Below, in pieces: positions 8,012-15,642 of a DNA stretch of 32,197 bases. The position numbers were made by a program, and so were the translations under genes. The notes below the pieces were generated by a model that saw only the letters and a list, made by a program, of their open reading frames with translations, was not told the origin of the DNA and did not search any database. Origin of the DNA: Candidatus Onthocola stercoravium. Lineage in GTDB: Bacteria; Bacillota_I; Bacilli_A; RF39; UBA660. The stretch spans positions 1 to 32,197 of the forward strand of contig DVHV01000059.1 in assembly GCA_018711775.1 (NCBI GenBank), given 5' to 3'. Positions within the stretch are counted from its first letter, which is position 1; every line of letters begins with the position of its first letter.

Positions 8012-8519
8012 TTAGAAATTTAATATATTTAACTTTTGACACATCAAATCATATCCGGTAATTAATTTTGAAAATGTAAATATTCTTTTTTTCCCGACAT
8101 AAACTTTTATTTCTCCATCATTACCTAGACCATTTTTTACTTTTGTTATATCCGACATTTTGTATTCTTTTTCCTTTTGAAGAAAATGTTTAACTTTAAT
8201 TGAATCGTTACAAATAGATATACTAATATAATTTAAAATAAGACCAAAAACTAAAAAGAATAAGGCTACACATACAAATATTGGATAAACAACATAAGGA
8301 TTACTATCTTTAACAATATATGGATATAGCCATATTGAAAAAACTATAATAAAATATGGCAAAAAAATACGAAGTTCTTATTAAAGCAGGAGAATATCTA
8401 ATTTCAAAATTGTTTATTGTCATATTTTTGTTTTGCTTTTTGGCACTTGATTTAACTAATGCAAATATAGCACTACAAACAGCAGCAGTAATAAATATAC
8501 TAATAGCATCTAAATCCAT
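8012..8519 (-). pseudogene. Frameshifted small membrane protein gene
   Basis: Two overlapping minus-strand frames read as one protein broken by a single base. The first starts at ATG 8517-8519 behind GGAGG (plus-strand CCTCC 8528-8532), holds a TM segment (SIFITAAVCSAIFALV) and the motif FEIRYSPALIR, then stops after 69 codons. The second continues from the A7 run at 8361-8367 with FSIWLYPYIV, a second TM (FVCVALFFLVFGLIL) and a PH-like tail (DSIKVKHFLQKEKEYKMSDIT). Deleting one base of the run joins them into about 170 aa. The second frame has only a TTG as possible start and no Shine-Dalgarno, which favours a broken single gene. The family is not named with confidence; the tail resembles small membrane-attached PH-like proteins. 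A sequencing error, slippage correction or phase switching would equally explain it. Confidence 0.65.
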
Positions 8520-8601
8520 AACTTAAACCTCCATACAATATTTTGATATCACTATAATATAAAATTTGAAAAAAGCAATATATTATTTGAAATGAGTTTT
8601 T

Positions 8602-8769
8602 ATGAAATATACTGAAACTGAATATATAAAATTATGGAAAAAGATTAAGATAAAACATGCCATAGAGTTGGTAACTTTTGAGTTAGAATACAATATTAAA
8701 ACTCGAACTAAAACCAATTTGGATATTATAAAAAAGTCAAGAATATTTAAAAGAAAAATCGATTCTTAA
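8602..8769 (+). CDS. Possible 55-residue basic peptide
   Basis: ATG 8602 to TAA 8769, 55 codons, rich in Lys, Ile, Arg and Thr (LWKKIKIKHAIELVTFELEY), predicted helical, no TM or known motif. The sequence before the ATG has only a poor Shine-Dalgarno (GAG about 6 bases upstream). It lies in an otherwise gene-free interval between the frameshifted membrane gene and the tRNA relic. It may be a remnant of a longer gene or a chance frame in AT-rich DNA. Confidence 0.3.
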   Translation: MKYTETEYIKLWKKIKIKHAIELVTFELEYNIKTRTKTNLDIIKKSRIFKRKIDS

Positions 8770-8870
8770 AAATTAGTTAAATGTAATTCTCTCTATATAA
8801 GGATGTATTTTTTGAAAAATTTTGATTTAATTCATCACAAATCCGTCAAAAAAACAAAAGTGTTGAAAAT

Positions 8871-8897
8871 AAAAAATAATCCCCCAAAATAGGGATT
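8871..8897 (-). terminator. Minus-strand hairpin downstream of tRNA relic
   Basis: Read on the minus strand, AATCCC and GGGATT (8897-8892 and 8883-8878) pair around an 8-base loop, followed by ATTATTTTTT. It sits where a terminator of the inverted tRNA-Cys copy would be expected. Confidence 0.45.
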
Positions 8898-8924
8898 TGC
8901 TAACAAATATATATGCATCAAGGC

Positions 8925-8970
8925 AATGGTGTTGCAGACCTATGCCTTAACCAATTGACTATAGTTTCGC
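8925..8970 (-). pseudogene. Truncated inverted tRNA-Cys copy
   Basis: On the minus strand the sequence runs GCGAAACTA, a D-arm-like GTCAATTGGTTAAGGC and an anticodon arm TAGGTCTGCAACACC. The last 20 bases match the intact tRNA-Cys at 7763-7837 almost exactly (AAGGC[A/G]TAGGTCTGCAACACC). The T arm and the 3' acceptor strand are missing; after ACCATTG the sequence goes to unrelated AT-rich DNA. It cannot fold as a tRNA. It is either a dead duplicate or an integration scar; a minus-strand hairpin with a T run follows 30 bases later. Confidence 0.7.
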
Positions 8971-9031
8971 ATTTAAATTTAACTTGTGGTAAAAATTGTC
9001 TTTTGTTTGACGAATAAATTGTCAAGAAATA

Positions 9032-9060
9032 TTGCTATTTGTCGAATATTTGGTTATAAT
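9032..9060 (+). promoter_or_regulatory. Promoter of the signal peptidase gene
   Basis: TTGCTA (9032-9037), 17-base spacer, TATAAT (9055-9060). The start of transcription is expected about 15 bases before the ribosome binding site GGGAAG. Confidence 0.65.
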
Positions 9061-9083
9061 AAAAAAGAATAGGGAAGTGTGGT

Positions 9084-9908
9084 ATGAATACCGAAGCAAA
9101 ACAAAAACTTACATTTCGTGAAGTATTGAAGTTAATTTCCACTATTATTAGTTGGACTGTTTTTGTTTTGCTAGTTATTTGTGCAACATTTTTATTATAT
9201 TATTTTGTAGCTACTAAAGTGTTTGTTTATTTCGGTAGTAAATATGAACCAAAATTTTCGCTTTATACAATTATTAGCCCAAGTATGACTCCAAATATTA
9301 ATGTTTACGATGTAATAGTTGATGTTCGAGTAGATAATCCTGAAGACATTGAAATAGGAGATGTTATAACTTTTTACTCCGATAGTCCAGAATTACATGG
9401 AGGGACAATTACTCATCGTGTAATTTCAATAATAAAAGATTCGGAAGGAAACTACAGTTATCAAACTAAAGGTGATAATAATTTAGTAGAAGATAGTACT
9501 ACAGTTCCATATGATAAAATAGTAGGTAAAGTAGCTTTAAGAATTCCTCAATTAGGAAAAGTCCAATTCTTTTTGGCGAGTAGCTATGGCTGGTTATTAT
9601 TAATTATGATTCCAGCGCTTTATATAATTTTTAAAGATATAAATCGTTTGATTAAAATGAAAAAAGCAAGTAAAAATACAGATAACAAAGAGTGTAATAA
9701 CAAACCAAGTCGACTAAAAGAAATACTAAATAGACCATTATTTAACAAAGAAAAAGTAAAATTATTGAGTTATACACCTAAAACAGAAAATCCTTCTCCA
9801 GAAAATAATAACTCAAATTTATCAAATGAAGCATACACTCCACCAAAAAGTATCTTTGATATTTATGATGACGATGTGAGTATCGATGACTTACCAAAGT
9901 TAAAGTAG
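9084..9908 (+). CDS. sipW: Signal peptidase I, SipW/ER type
   Basis: 274 aa. TM segment near residues 22-46, then the S26 catalytic region. The nucleophile Ser67 lies in SPSMTP and the partner is His111 (THRVI) in place of the Lys of ordinary bacterial LepB: the Ser-His pair defines the SipW/archaeal/ER group. Further boxes: IGDVITFY and the KGDNN turn, matching the SGDNN box. A second TM segment (about 172-190) follows, then an Asn/Lys/Pro-rich tail ending in acidic residues (DIYDDDVSIDDLPK), which is long for the family. It acts at the membrane, removing signal peptides; in Bacillus SipW serves biofilm and pilin-like proteins (established). Possible clients here are the exported proteins at 21742 and 23585; that link is inference. 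The gene name is by class, not proven orthology. Confidence 0.85.
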   Translation: MNTEAKQKLTFREVLKLISTIISWTVFVLLVICATFLLYYFVATKVFVYFGSKYEPKFSLYTIISPSMTPNINVYDVIVDVRVDNPEDIEIGDVITFYSDSPELHGGTITHRVISIIKDSEGNYSYQTKGDNNLVEDSTTVPYDKIVGKVALRIPQLGKVQFFLASSYGWLLLIMIPALYIIFKDINRLIKMKKASKNTDNKECNNKPSRLKEILNRPLFNKEKVKLLSYTPKTENPSPENNNSNLSNEAYTPPKSIFDIYDDDVSIDDLPKLK

Positions 9909-9926
9909 AAGTAATTCTGCTTTTTT
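9902..9926 (+). terminator. Terminator after signal peptidase gene
   Basis: AAAGTAGAA (9902-9910), loop GTAA, TTCTGCTTT (9915-9923) with one T-G pair, then T. It overlaps the stop codon. Confidence 0.82.
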
Positions 9927-9927
9927 C

Positions 9928-9958
9928 TTGACATAAAAAATGTCGAAATAAATATAAT
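9928..9958 (+). promoter_or_regulatory. Promoter of the symporter gene
   Basis: TTGACA (9928-9933) and TATAAT (9953-9958), with a long 19-base spacer. It starts directly behind the terminator of the preceding gene. Confidence 0.6.
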
Positions 9959-9992
9959 TTGTTAAGATTTTAGTAATTAAAGGGGGAAACTT

Positions 9993-11315
9993 GTGAAAAA
10001 AATCTTAAAGAATTACAAAAACACTTTGATTTTATTGGGATGTGTAGTCATCGGAGCTGTATGTGGATTAATATTTAAAGAAAAAGCAGAAATTGTCAAG
10101 CCACTTGGTGATTTATTCTTAAATTTATTATTAGTGATTATTGTTCCTTTAATATTTTTTACGATTACTTCATCAATATCAAAGATGAGAGAAAGAAGAA
10201 GATTAAGCAAAATTCTAATAAGCACTATTATAATCTTTTTAATAACATCTATAATTGCAGTAATTGTTGGATTTGCTTCAACTATTGCTATAAATTTGGT
10301 TGATCCAAAAGATACAGATGTTATACGAGAAACATTTGATGATAGTATTACTGAAGAAGTAGAACTAAATTTATTAGAAAGAACAGTCAGTGTTTTATCG
10401 ACAGATCAATTTGTTAATTTGCTTTCAACAGATAATTTAATTGCTTTAATAGTTATTTCTATTTTATTTGGTATAGCTATTAATAAGAGTGGTGAAAAAG
10501 GAAGAAAAGTTGCTGAACTACTTGATTCATTTAGTGAAGTAATGTATAAGTTTATTCATATAATAATGTATTATGCCCCAGTTGGCTTAGGATGTTACTT
10601 TGCATCTTTAGTTGGAACTCTTGGTAGCGTCATAACGATTGGATTCTTAAAAACATTTTTTGTTTATTGGGTAGTAAGTTTGTTATTTATGATTATATTC
10701 TATACTATATATGCATATATCGCTGCTGGCAAAAAAGGAATTAAAGGATTTTGGAAAAATATTATACCATCAGCATTAACAGCTATGGGAACGTGTTCAT
10801 CGGCAGCTAGTGTACCAGTTAATATTGAATGCACTAAAAAAATTGGGGTGCCAAATGATATCGCTGAAACGGTAGTTTCTTTTGGAACGAGCTTCCATAA
10901 AGATGGCTCATCAATTGGTAGTGTATTTAAAATAATGTTCTTAGTATGTTTATTTGGTACAAGTATTGCTAGTTTTGGAGAAGTTTTAGGAATTATTAGT
11001 GTTGCATTAGTTGCTACTCTTCTAGTAACTGCAGTTCCAATTGGTGGAGGAACAATTTCAGAAATGTTAATCATAACTATGATGGGTTATCCAATTTCAG
11101 CCTTGCCAATTTTGACAATTACTGCTACAATAATAGATATACCGGCAACTATGCTTAATGTTACCGGGGACTCAGTAAGTTCAATGATGGTAGCTCGTGT
11201 TGTTGAAGGTAAGGGCTGGATAGATAATAAAGCATCAGAACTAAAAACAATAGATAATCCAGTAAAAGAAGTTGCTGAAGAAAAACCTAAAAATAAGAAA
11301 AAGAAAAAACATTAG
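9993..11315 (+). CDS. Dicarboxylate/amino acid:cation symporter (SDF family)
   Basis: 440 aa membrane protein of the DAACS/SDF family (PF00375), importing an acidic or neutral amino acid or a dicarboxylate with Na+ or H+. GTG start behind AGGGGG at 9980-9985. N-terminal scaffold helices with the family signature GLIFKEKAEIVKPLGDLFLN and LIVPLIFFTI; hairpin 1 serine-rich motif TCSSAASVP (about residue 267); the TM7 motif, normally NMDGTA, reads FHKDGSSIGS; hairpin 2 at PIGGGTISE; TM8 signature NVTGDSVSSMMVARVV. The lysine-rich tail (KPKNKKKKKH) is probably cytosolic. The altered NMDGT motif, a Na+-binding element, points to serine/threonine or another substrate or changed ion coupling; substrate not assigned. 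It has its own promoter; no terminator is seen before the T-box. Confidence 0.88.
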   Translation: MKKILKNYKNTLILLGCVVIGAVCGLIFKEKAEIVKPLGDLFLNLLLVIIVPLIFFTITSSISKMRERRRLSKILISTIIIFLITSIIAVIVGFASTIAINLVDPKDTDVIRETFDDSITEEVELNLLERTVSVLSTDQFVNLLSTDNLIALIVISILFGIAINKSGEKGRKVAELLDSFSEVMYKFIHIIMYYAPVGLGCYFASLVGTLGSVITIGFLKTFFVYWVVSLLFMIIFYTIYAYIAAGKKGIKGFWKNIIPSALTAMGTCSSAASVPVNIECTKKIGVPNDIAETVVSFGTSFHKDGSSIGSVFKIMFLVCLFGTSIASFGEVLGIISVALVATLLVTAVPIGGGTISEMLIITMMGYPISALPILTITATIIDIPATMLNVTGDSVSSMMVARVVEGKGWIDNKASELKTIDNPVKEVAEEKPKNKKKKKH

Positions 11316-11320
11316 AAGTA

Positions 11321-11534
11321 TGATGATTCAATTTAGTAGTTTTATTAAGTAGTCTTGACAGAGATAAAATATATAGCTGAGAATATTTTAATGATGATAA
11401 TAAAATGAATTTCACTTGATGAATACTTTCTGGGATAACTCCCTTATCAGTTAAAGCGTATGAATAAAATTCATAAACTAAGGTGGTACCGCGGGCCTTG
11501 CTCGTCCTTAATTAGTTTATGAATTTTTTATTTT
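11321..11534 (+). promoter_or_regulatory. T-box riboswitch, Phe specifier, controlling pheST
   Basis: The canonical T-box AAGGTGGTACCGCGG spans 11480-11494. Stem I can be built: ATTCA (11326-11330) with TGAAT (11420-11424), and TTTTATTA (11340-11347) with TAATAAAA (11398-11405). The internal loop between them carries AGTA on the 5' side and the Phe codon TTC (11411-11413) on the 3' side, where the specifier should be. The terminator pairs AATTCATAAACTA with TAGTTTATGAATT (ending near 11525) and is followed by TTTTTTATTTT. Uncharged tRNA-Phe should favour the antiterminator and switch on pheS-pheT. No convincing promoter was found in front; a TATGAT at 11319-11324 is too close to stem I. Confidence 0.95.
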
Positions 11535-11546
11535 AAGGAGGAGAAT

Positions 11547-12554
11547 ATGGAAAAGGAATTAGAAAGTTTAATAACAAGTTTAAAAGATGAACTAGCAAGT
11601 TGTACCAAAGAAGCCGATATATTAAATGTTAAATCAAAATATGTTGGTAAAAAAAGTCGTATTACAGAAATTTTAGGTAACTTAAAAAATATGACTGTCG
11701 AAGAGAAGAGAAAATATGGTAGTCTAATTAACAACACTAAAAAAGAAATGGAAAGTATCATTGCAAGTAGTTTAGAATCTTTAGAAAGTAAGGCAAACAT
11801 TACTTTTGATGATACCCTAGATTATGATATTGAAAATGGTTCTTTGCATCCGGTAACGATTGTTGCTAAAGAAGTTACAGATTGTTTAAAAAAGATGGGC
11901 TTTACTGTAGTTAGTGGTCCGGAAATGGAATCAGAATATTATAACTTTGAAGCATTAAATGTTCCTAAAGATCACCCAGCAAGAGACATGCAAGATACCT
12001 ATTATTTGGATAATGGCATGCTTCTTCGAACTCAAACCAGCGACAACCAAATAAGAGGAATGGAAAACTATGGTGCGCCACTTCGTATTTGTGCTCCAGG
12101 TAGAACATTTAGAAATGAAGATTTAGATGCAAATCATGAAAATACTTTCTTTCAAATCGAAGGTATGGTAATAGATGAAAATATTTCAATTGAAAATTTA
12201 ATGTATGTCATGCAAGAATTACTTAGTGAAGTATTTAAAACAGATTTAAAAGTAAGACTTCGCCCTGGATTCTTCCCATTTACTGAACCTAGTTATGAAA
12301 TGGATATGAGTTGTGTCATCTGTGGTGGTAAAGGCTGCCCAACTTGTAAAAATGGTGGCTGGATCGAACTTATCGGTTGTGGTATGGTTCATCCCAATGT
12401 CTTACGTGCTGGTGGTGTAGACCCTGAAAAATATACCGGTTTTGCCTTCGGTATAGGTTTAACTAGACTTGCTATGATGAAGTATAAGATAAGTGATATT
12501 CGTGTTTTAAATTCTGGAGATATCCGTTATCTTAAGAACTTCGATATAAAATAA
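11547..12554 (+). CDS. pheS: Phenylalanyl-tRNA synthetase alpha subunit
   Basis: 335 aa, catalytic alpha subunit of the (alpha-beta)2 enzyme that charges tRNA-Phe in the cytosol. N-terminal coiled coil (about 1-85) that grips the tRNA, then the class II core: motif 1 around GSLHPVTIV, motif 2 with PGRTFRNEDLDANHENTFFQ, and motif 3 FAFGIGLTRLAMMKY. A CVICGGKGCPTC cysteine cluster sits before GWIELIGCGMVHPNVLR; such a zinc-ribbon-like insert is seen in many bacterial PheS. Length is normal. Ribosome binding site AAGGAGGAGA ahead of ATG 11547. It is expressed through the T-box and followed 12 bases later by pheT. Confidence 0.97.
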   Translation: MEKELESLITSLKDELASCTKEADILNVKSKYVGKKSRITEILGNLKNMTVEEKRKYGSLINNTKKEMESIIASSLESLESKANITFDDTLDYDIENGSLHPVTIVAKEVTDCLKKMGFTVVSGPEMESEYYNFEALNVPKDHPARDMQDTYYLDNGMLLRTQTSDNQIRGMENYGAPLRICAPGRTFRNEDLDANHENTFFQIEGMVIDENISIENLMYVMQELLSEVFKTDLKVRLRPGFFPFTEPSYEMDMSCVICGGKGCPTCKNGGWIELIGCGMVHPNVLRAGGVDPEKYTGFAFGIGLTRLAMMKYKISDIRVLNSGDIRYLKNFDIK

Positions 12555-12566
12555 GGAGGATAATTT

Positions 12567-14894
12567 ATGTTAATATCATGTAATAAATTAAAAAGTCATA
12601 TTAAAAATAGTGAAGACATCGATTGGTTGAATATATGGAATACTTTTACAATTCGTACTGCGGAAGTAGAAGGTGTTAAAAAAGTTGGAGATCAAATAGA
12701 CAATATTGTTATCGCCGAAATTGTTGAATGCGTTAAACATCCTGATAGTGACCATATGCATGTTTTAAAAGTCGATTGTGGTGAAGCTGAACCAATCCAA
12801 GTTGTCTGTGGAGCTCCGAATGTTCGTGTTGGTTTAAAGACTGCCTATATCAAGGTCGGGGGACACATTGATGGTATGGAAATAAAATCTCGTCCTTTAC
12901 GTGGCATTCTATCTAATGGTATGTGTTGTAGTGGACGTGAACTAGGTATTTCGGATAATCATGATGGTATTTTAGAATTCCCTAGCGATGCACCAGTAGG
13001 AACTGATGTTAAAGATTACCTACCAATAGATGATATAATCGTCGAAATTGATAACAAATCTTTAACAAATCGTCCAGATTTATGGGGTCATTATGGTATT
13101 GCTCGTGAAATTGCTGCCATAACTGACCATGAATTATTACCATTAGATTTGGCGGAAATAAAAAATGATAAACAAGATTTAGAAATAACTATTAAAGATC
13201 CAAATCTTTGTTATCGATACACAGGATTAAAAGTTGATAACTTAAAAAATAATAAAACTCCACTAGATATGCAAATATTCTTATATTATGTTGGAATGCG
13301 TTCAATATCTTTATTCGTCGACTTAACTAACTATCTAATGCTTGAGTTAGGTCAACCAATGCATGCTTTTGATTCTCGTGTTGTTAAGAAAATTGAAGTA
13401 GGTCTAGCAAGCGATGGTGACACTTACACAACTCTAGATGGTGTAGAAAGAAAACTAACAAAAGATAATCTAATGATTAAAAATGGGGATAAATACTTTG
13501 GTATTGCTGGTGTTATGGGAGGATTAGATAGCGAAATCTTAAGTGATACTGATTCCATATTCTTAGAAAGTGCCAACTTTAATGCTGGTTCAATTAGAAA
13601 AACTGCTGTTGCCTTAGGTCTTCGTACAGAAGCTAGTGCTAGATATGAAAAATCTCTTGACCCTAACATGACTGATGTAGCCATTAAAAGATTAGTTTAT
13701 TTATTAGAAAAAGAAAATCCAGATTTAGTTATTGCTTCCAATCTAACTGATGTTTATCCAACTAAGTTAGAAGAAGGACACATTACCTTACATAAAAATC
13801 TTTTAGATATTTATATGGGAAGAACTTTAAGTGATGAAGTAATTACTAACATGTTAGAAAAATTAGGATTTAAAGTAACAGTAAATGCCGATTCATATGA
13901 AGTAACTGTTCCAACATTTAGAGCAACTAAAGATGTTAAAATTGAACAAGATTTAATCGAAGAAATTGCTCGTATGTATGGTCTTGAAAACTTTGAAGCT
14001 AAACCATTAAAACTAGATTTAACTATTACGGAACATGAAACAATTTACAATCAAGAATATGAAGTAAAACATTTACTTGCAACTAAATATGATATGCATG
14101 AAGTAAATAGTTATATTTGGTATGACACAGAAACTTTAAAGAAACTTGGAGTTGAAAAGACAGGTGTAAAATTACTCGGCAAAAGTGAAAATAACATTCT
14201 TCGTGATGACTTAAGTTTCTCTTTGATGAATATCGTCGATACTAACTTTAAAAACTATCATAAATTTAATGTCTTTGAAATAGCAACAATTATTGAAAAT
14301 AATGAAAACAAAAGAATGCTTAGCATAGTTCTTGCTGATGATGAAAAAAATATTGAAACAATTTACATGCAAGCTAAAAGTATCGTTAAGTATCTATTTA
14401 AGATGTTAAAGAATAAAGAAGTTACTTTTACCAACAACGTCAATGAAAAATCTTATTATGATTCTTCATTAGGTAAAGTTATCAACATTGATAACACCAA
14501 ACTTGGTGAAATTAATGTATTAAATAAAGTTATTACTAACAAGTTAGCTAAGAAAAAAGCTATTGTTTGCATTGATATAGACTTTGATAAATATGTTACA
14601 ATTACTCCAACAACAAAATTAGCAACTGAAGTAAGCAAATACCCAACTGTTGAACTTGATTATACAATCATTATGCCAGAAGGTACAAAATATGATACAT
14701 TAAAACAAGTTCTAAGTGAATTTAAGAGTAATCTAATTAAATGTTATTCACTAGTTGGTACTTATGAAAATAAATATACAATTCGTTATATCCTAGGAAG
14801 TAATACAAAAACTCTTGAACAAAAGGATTTAACAAACTTCAAAGATAGATTTATTGAACACATAAAAAATAACAACCTTTCAATAATCGAATGA
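12567..14894 (+). CDS. pheT: Phenylalanyl-tRNA synthetase beta subunit
   Basis: 775 aa beta subunit, partner of PheS. The EMAP-type tRNA-binding OB domain lies at about residues 40-150 (VDCGEAEPIQVVCGAPNVR). The B3/B4 editing domain is at about 210-380, with NRPDLWGHYGIAREIAA before it and LGLRTEASARYEKSLDP near its end. The B5 domain is at about 400-475 and the catalytic-like core at 480-680. A C-terminal FDX-ACB-like anticodon-binding domain (about 690-775) starts at YPTVELDYTIIMPE; it is weaker than the consensus, lacking the usual RDISLVV phrase. Ribosome binding site AAGGAGG. The TGA stop overlaps the ATG of the next gene (14891-14894), so that small metallopeptidase-like protein is co-translated. 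Confidence 0.96.
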   Translation: MLISCNKLKSHIKNSEDIDWLNIWNTFTIRTAEVEGVKKVGDQIDNIVIAEIVECVKHPDSDHMHVLKVDCGEAEPIQVVCGAPNVRVGLKTAYIKVGGHIDGMEIKSRPLRGILSNGMCCSGRELGISDNHDGILEFPSDAPVGTDVKDYLPIDDIIVEIDNKSLTNRPDLWGHYGIAREIAAITDHELLPLDLAEIKNDKQDLEITIKDPNLCYRYTGLKVDNLKNNKTPLDMQIFLYYVGMRSISLFVDLTNYLMLELGQPMHAFDSRVVKKIEVGLASDGDTYTTLDGVERKLTKDNLMIKNGDKYFGIAGVMGGLDSEILSDTDSIFLESANFNAGSIRKTAVALGLRTEASARYEKSLDPNMTDVAIKRLVYLLEKENPDLVIASNLTDVYPTKLEEGHITLHKNLLDIYMGRTLSDEVITNMLEKLGFKVTVNADSYEVTVPTFRATKDVKIEQDLIEEIARMYGLENFEAKPLKLDLTITEHETIYNQEYEVKHLLATKYDMHEVNSYIWYDTETLKKLGVEKTGVKLLGKSENNILRDDLSFSLMNIVDTNFKNYHKFNVFEIATIIENNENKRMLSIVLADDEKNIETIYMQAKSIVKYLFKMLKNKEVTFTNNVNEKSYYDSSLGKVINIDNTKLGEINVLNKVITNKLAKKKAIVCIDIDFDKYVTITPTTKLATEVSKYPTVELDYTIIMPEGTKYDTLKQVLSEFKSNLIKCYSLVGTYENKYTIRYILGSNTKTLEQKDLTNFKDRFIEHIKNNNLSIIE

Positions 14895-15238
14895 TTATTG
14901 ATGAACAAGAATTCCTGAGTATATTAGTTAACCTTGAAATAGGGAATCAGGAATTCTTTCAATTTCTAGAAGGCAAAGTAAAAAGATATCCTGTCAAAGA
15001 CTTTGGTTGGGGTTGTTTTCCAATTCTTGATGAGAATAACCATATTGTAGATATTTGCATTATTGTACCAGACTTCTTAGATGAATTATGTATAAGAATA
15101 AACATTCATGAATATGCTCATGCCTTTGAACTATTTAATGAACTTGGTCAAGTTTATGTTGAAAATAGGGTAGTTCGAGAAAATAATGCCAAAGAAAAGG
15201 AGTTAGAATTTTTAAGATTAAGATCAAAAAAATTCTAA
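14891..15238 (+). CDS. Small HExxH protein coupled to pheT
   Basis: 115 aa, no signal peptide or TM segment. Its centre reads INIHEYAHAFELFNELG: HEYAH is an HExxH zinc-binding motif, with Glu downstream (FELFNELG) as possible third ligand, as in minimal gluzincin-like or SprT/ImmA-like folds. Around it are acidic beta-like segments (FPILDENNHIVDICIIVPDFLDEL). The tail is charged and helical. No family was recognised with confidence; a proteolytic role is inferred from the motif only. The ATG lies within the pheT stop (ATGA), so translation depends on pheT and the gene is under the Phe T-box. A perfect 11-base A/T inverted repeat (15223-15233 with 15244-15254) follows and may end the operon. 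Confidence 0.65.
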   Translation: MIIDEQEFLSILVNLEIGNQEFFQFLEGKVKRYPVKDFGWGCFPILDENNHIVDICIIVPDFLDELCIRINIHEYAHAFELFNELGQVYVENRVVRENNAKEKELEFLRLRSKKF

Positions 15239-15263
15239 TTCTTATTTTTTTGATAAAAATTCA

Positions 15264-15292
15264 TTGCATATTATAACCTTATAGGTTACAAT
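15264..15292 (+). promoter_or_regulatory. higBA promoter with embedded operator
   Basis: TTGCAT (15264-15269), 17-base spacer, TACAAT (15287-15292). A perfect inverted repeat TAACCT-TAT-AGGTTA (15274-15288) fills the spacer and enters the -10, the place expected for an autoregulating HTH antitoxin. Confidence 0.75.
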
Positions 15293-15314
15293 ATATATAC
15301 ATCAAGGGGGATAT

Positions 15315-15641
15315 ATGATTATAATAAAAAGCAAAGGTTATCTAAAAGACTATGACAAATTAATAAAAAGAAAACATCTTGTAAAAGAAGAAAATAGAAT
15401 AAAAGATATTGAAAAAATAATAAATGCTTTTAACAATATGCAAGAATTATTTGCATCTCCTTACAAAAACATATATAACTTTGAACAAAAGAAAGAAAAT
15501 TTAAAAGAAATCTTTACCGTTAGAATAAATCATAAATTACGGCTTGTAATGAAGCCATTAATAGAATATCCATATAATTATATTGAAATAGAAGAATTAG
15601 AGTTTATAAATATAGATGATAAACACTATGGGGAGGGATAA
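15315..15641 (+). CDS. higB: HigB/RelE-superfamily toxin
   Basis: 108 aa, basic, cytosolic. The fold pattern is helix-helix (KGYLKDYDKLIKRKHLVKEE) and then strands: FTVRINHKLRLVMKP and a final YIEIEELEFINIDDKHY, typical of RelE/ParE/HigB mRNA interferases. The Arg of HKLRLVMKP and the C-terminal His-Tyr pair are candidate active-site residues (inference). Ribosome binding site AAGGGGG at 15304-15310. Toxin-first order, with the antitoxin starting one base after its stop, matches higBA loci. Expected role: ribosome-dependent mRNA cleavage unless neutralised by the next gene product. Regulation is probably by the antitoxin binding the repeat in the promoter. Confidence 0.75.
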   Translation: MIIIKSKGYLKDYDKLIKRKHLVKEENRIKDIEKIINAFNNMQELFASPYKNIYNFEQKKENLKEIFTVRINHKLRLVMKPLIEYPYNYIEIEELEFINIDDKHYGEG

Positions 15642-15642
15642 T

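Noticed and set aside
11355..11360. TTGACA as -35 of a pheS promoter
   Set aside because: It lies inside stem I of the T-box, between paired segments 11340-11347 and 11398-11405, and has no fitting -10; transcription must start upstream.
15616..15642. Upstream ATG as start of the HigA-ImmA protein
   Set aside because: It lies inside higB without Shine-Dalgarno; ATG 15643 has GGGAGGG just before it.
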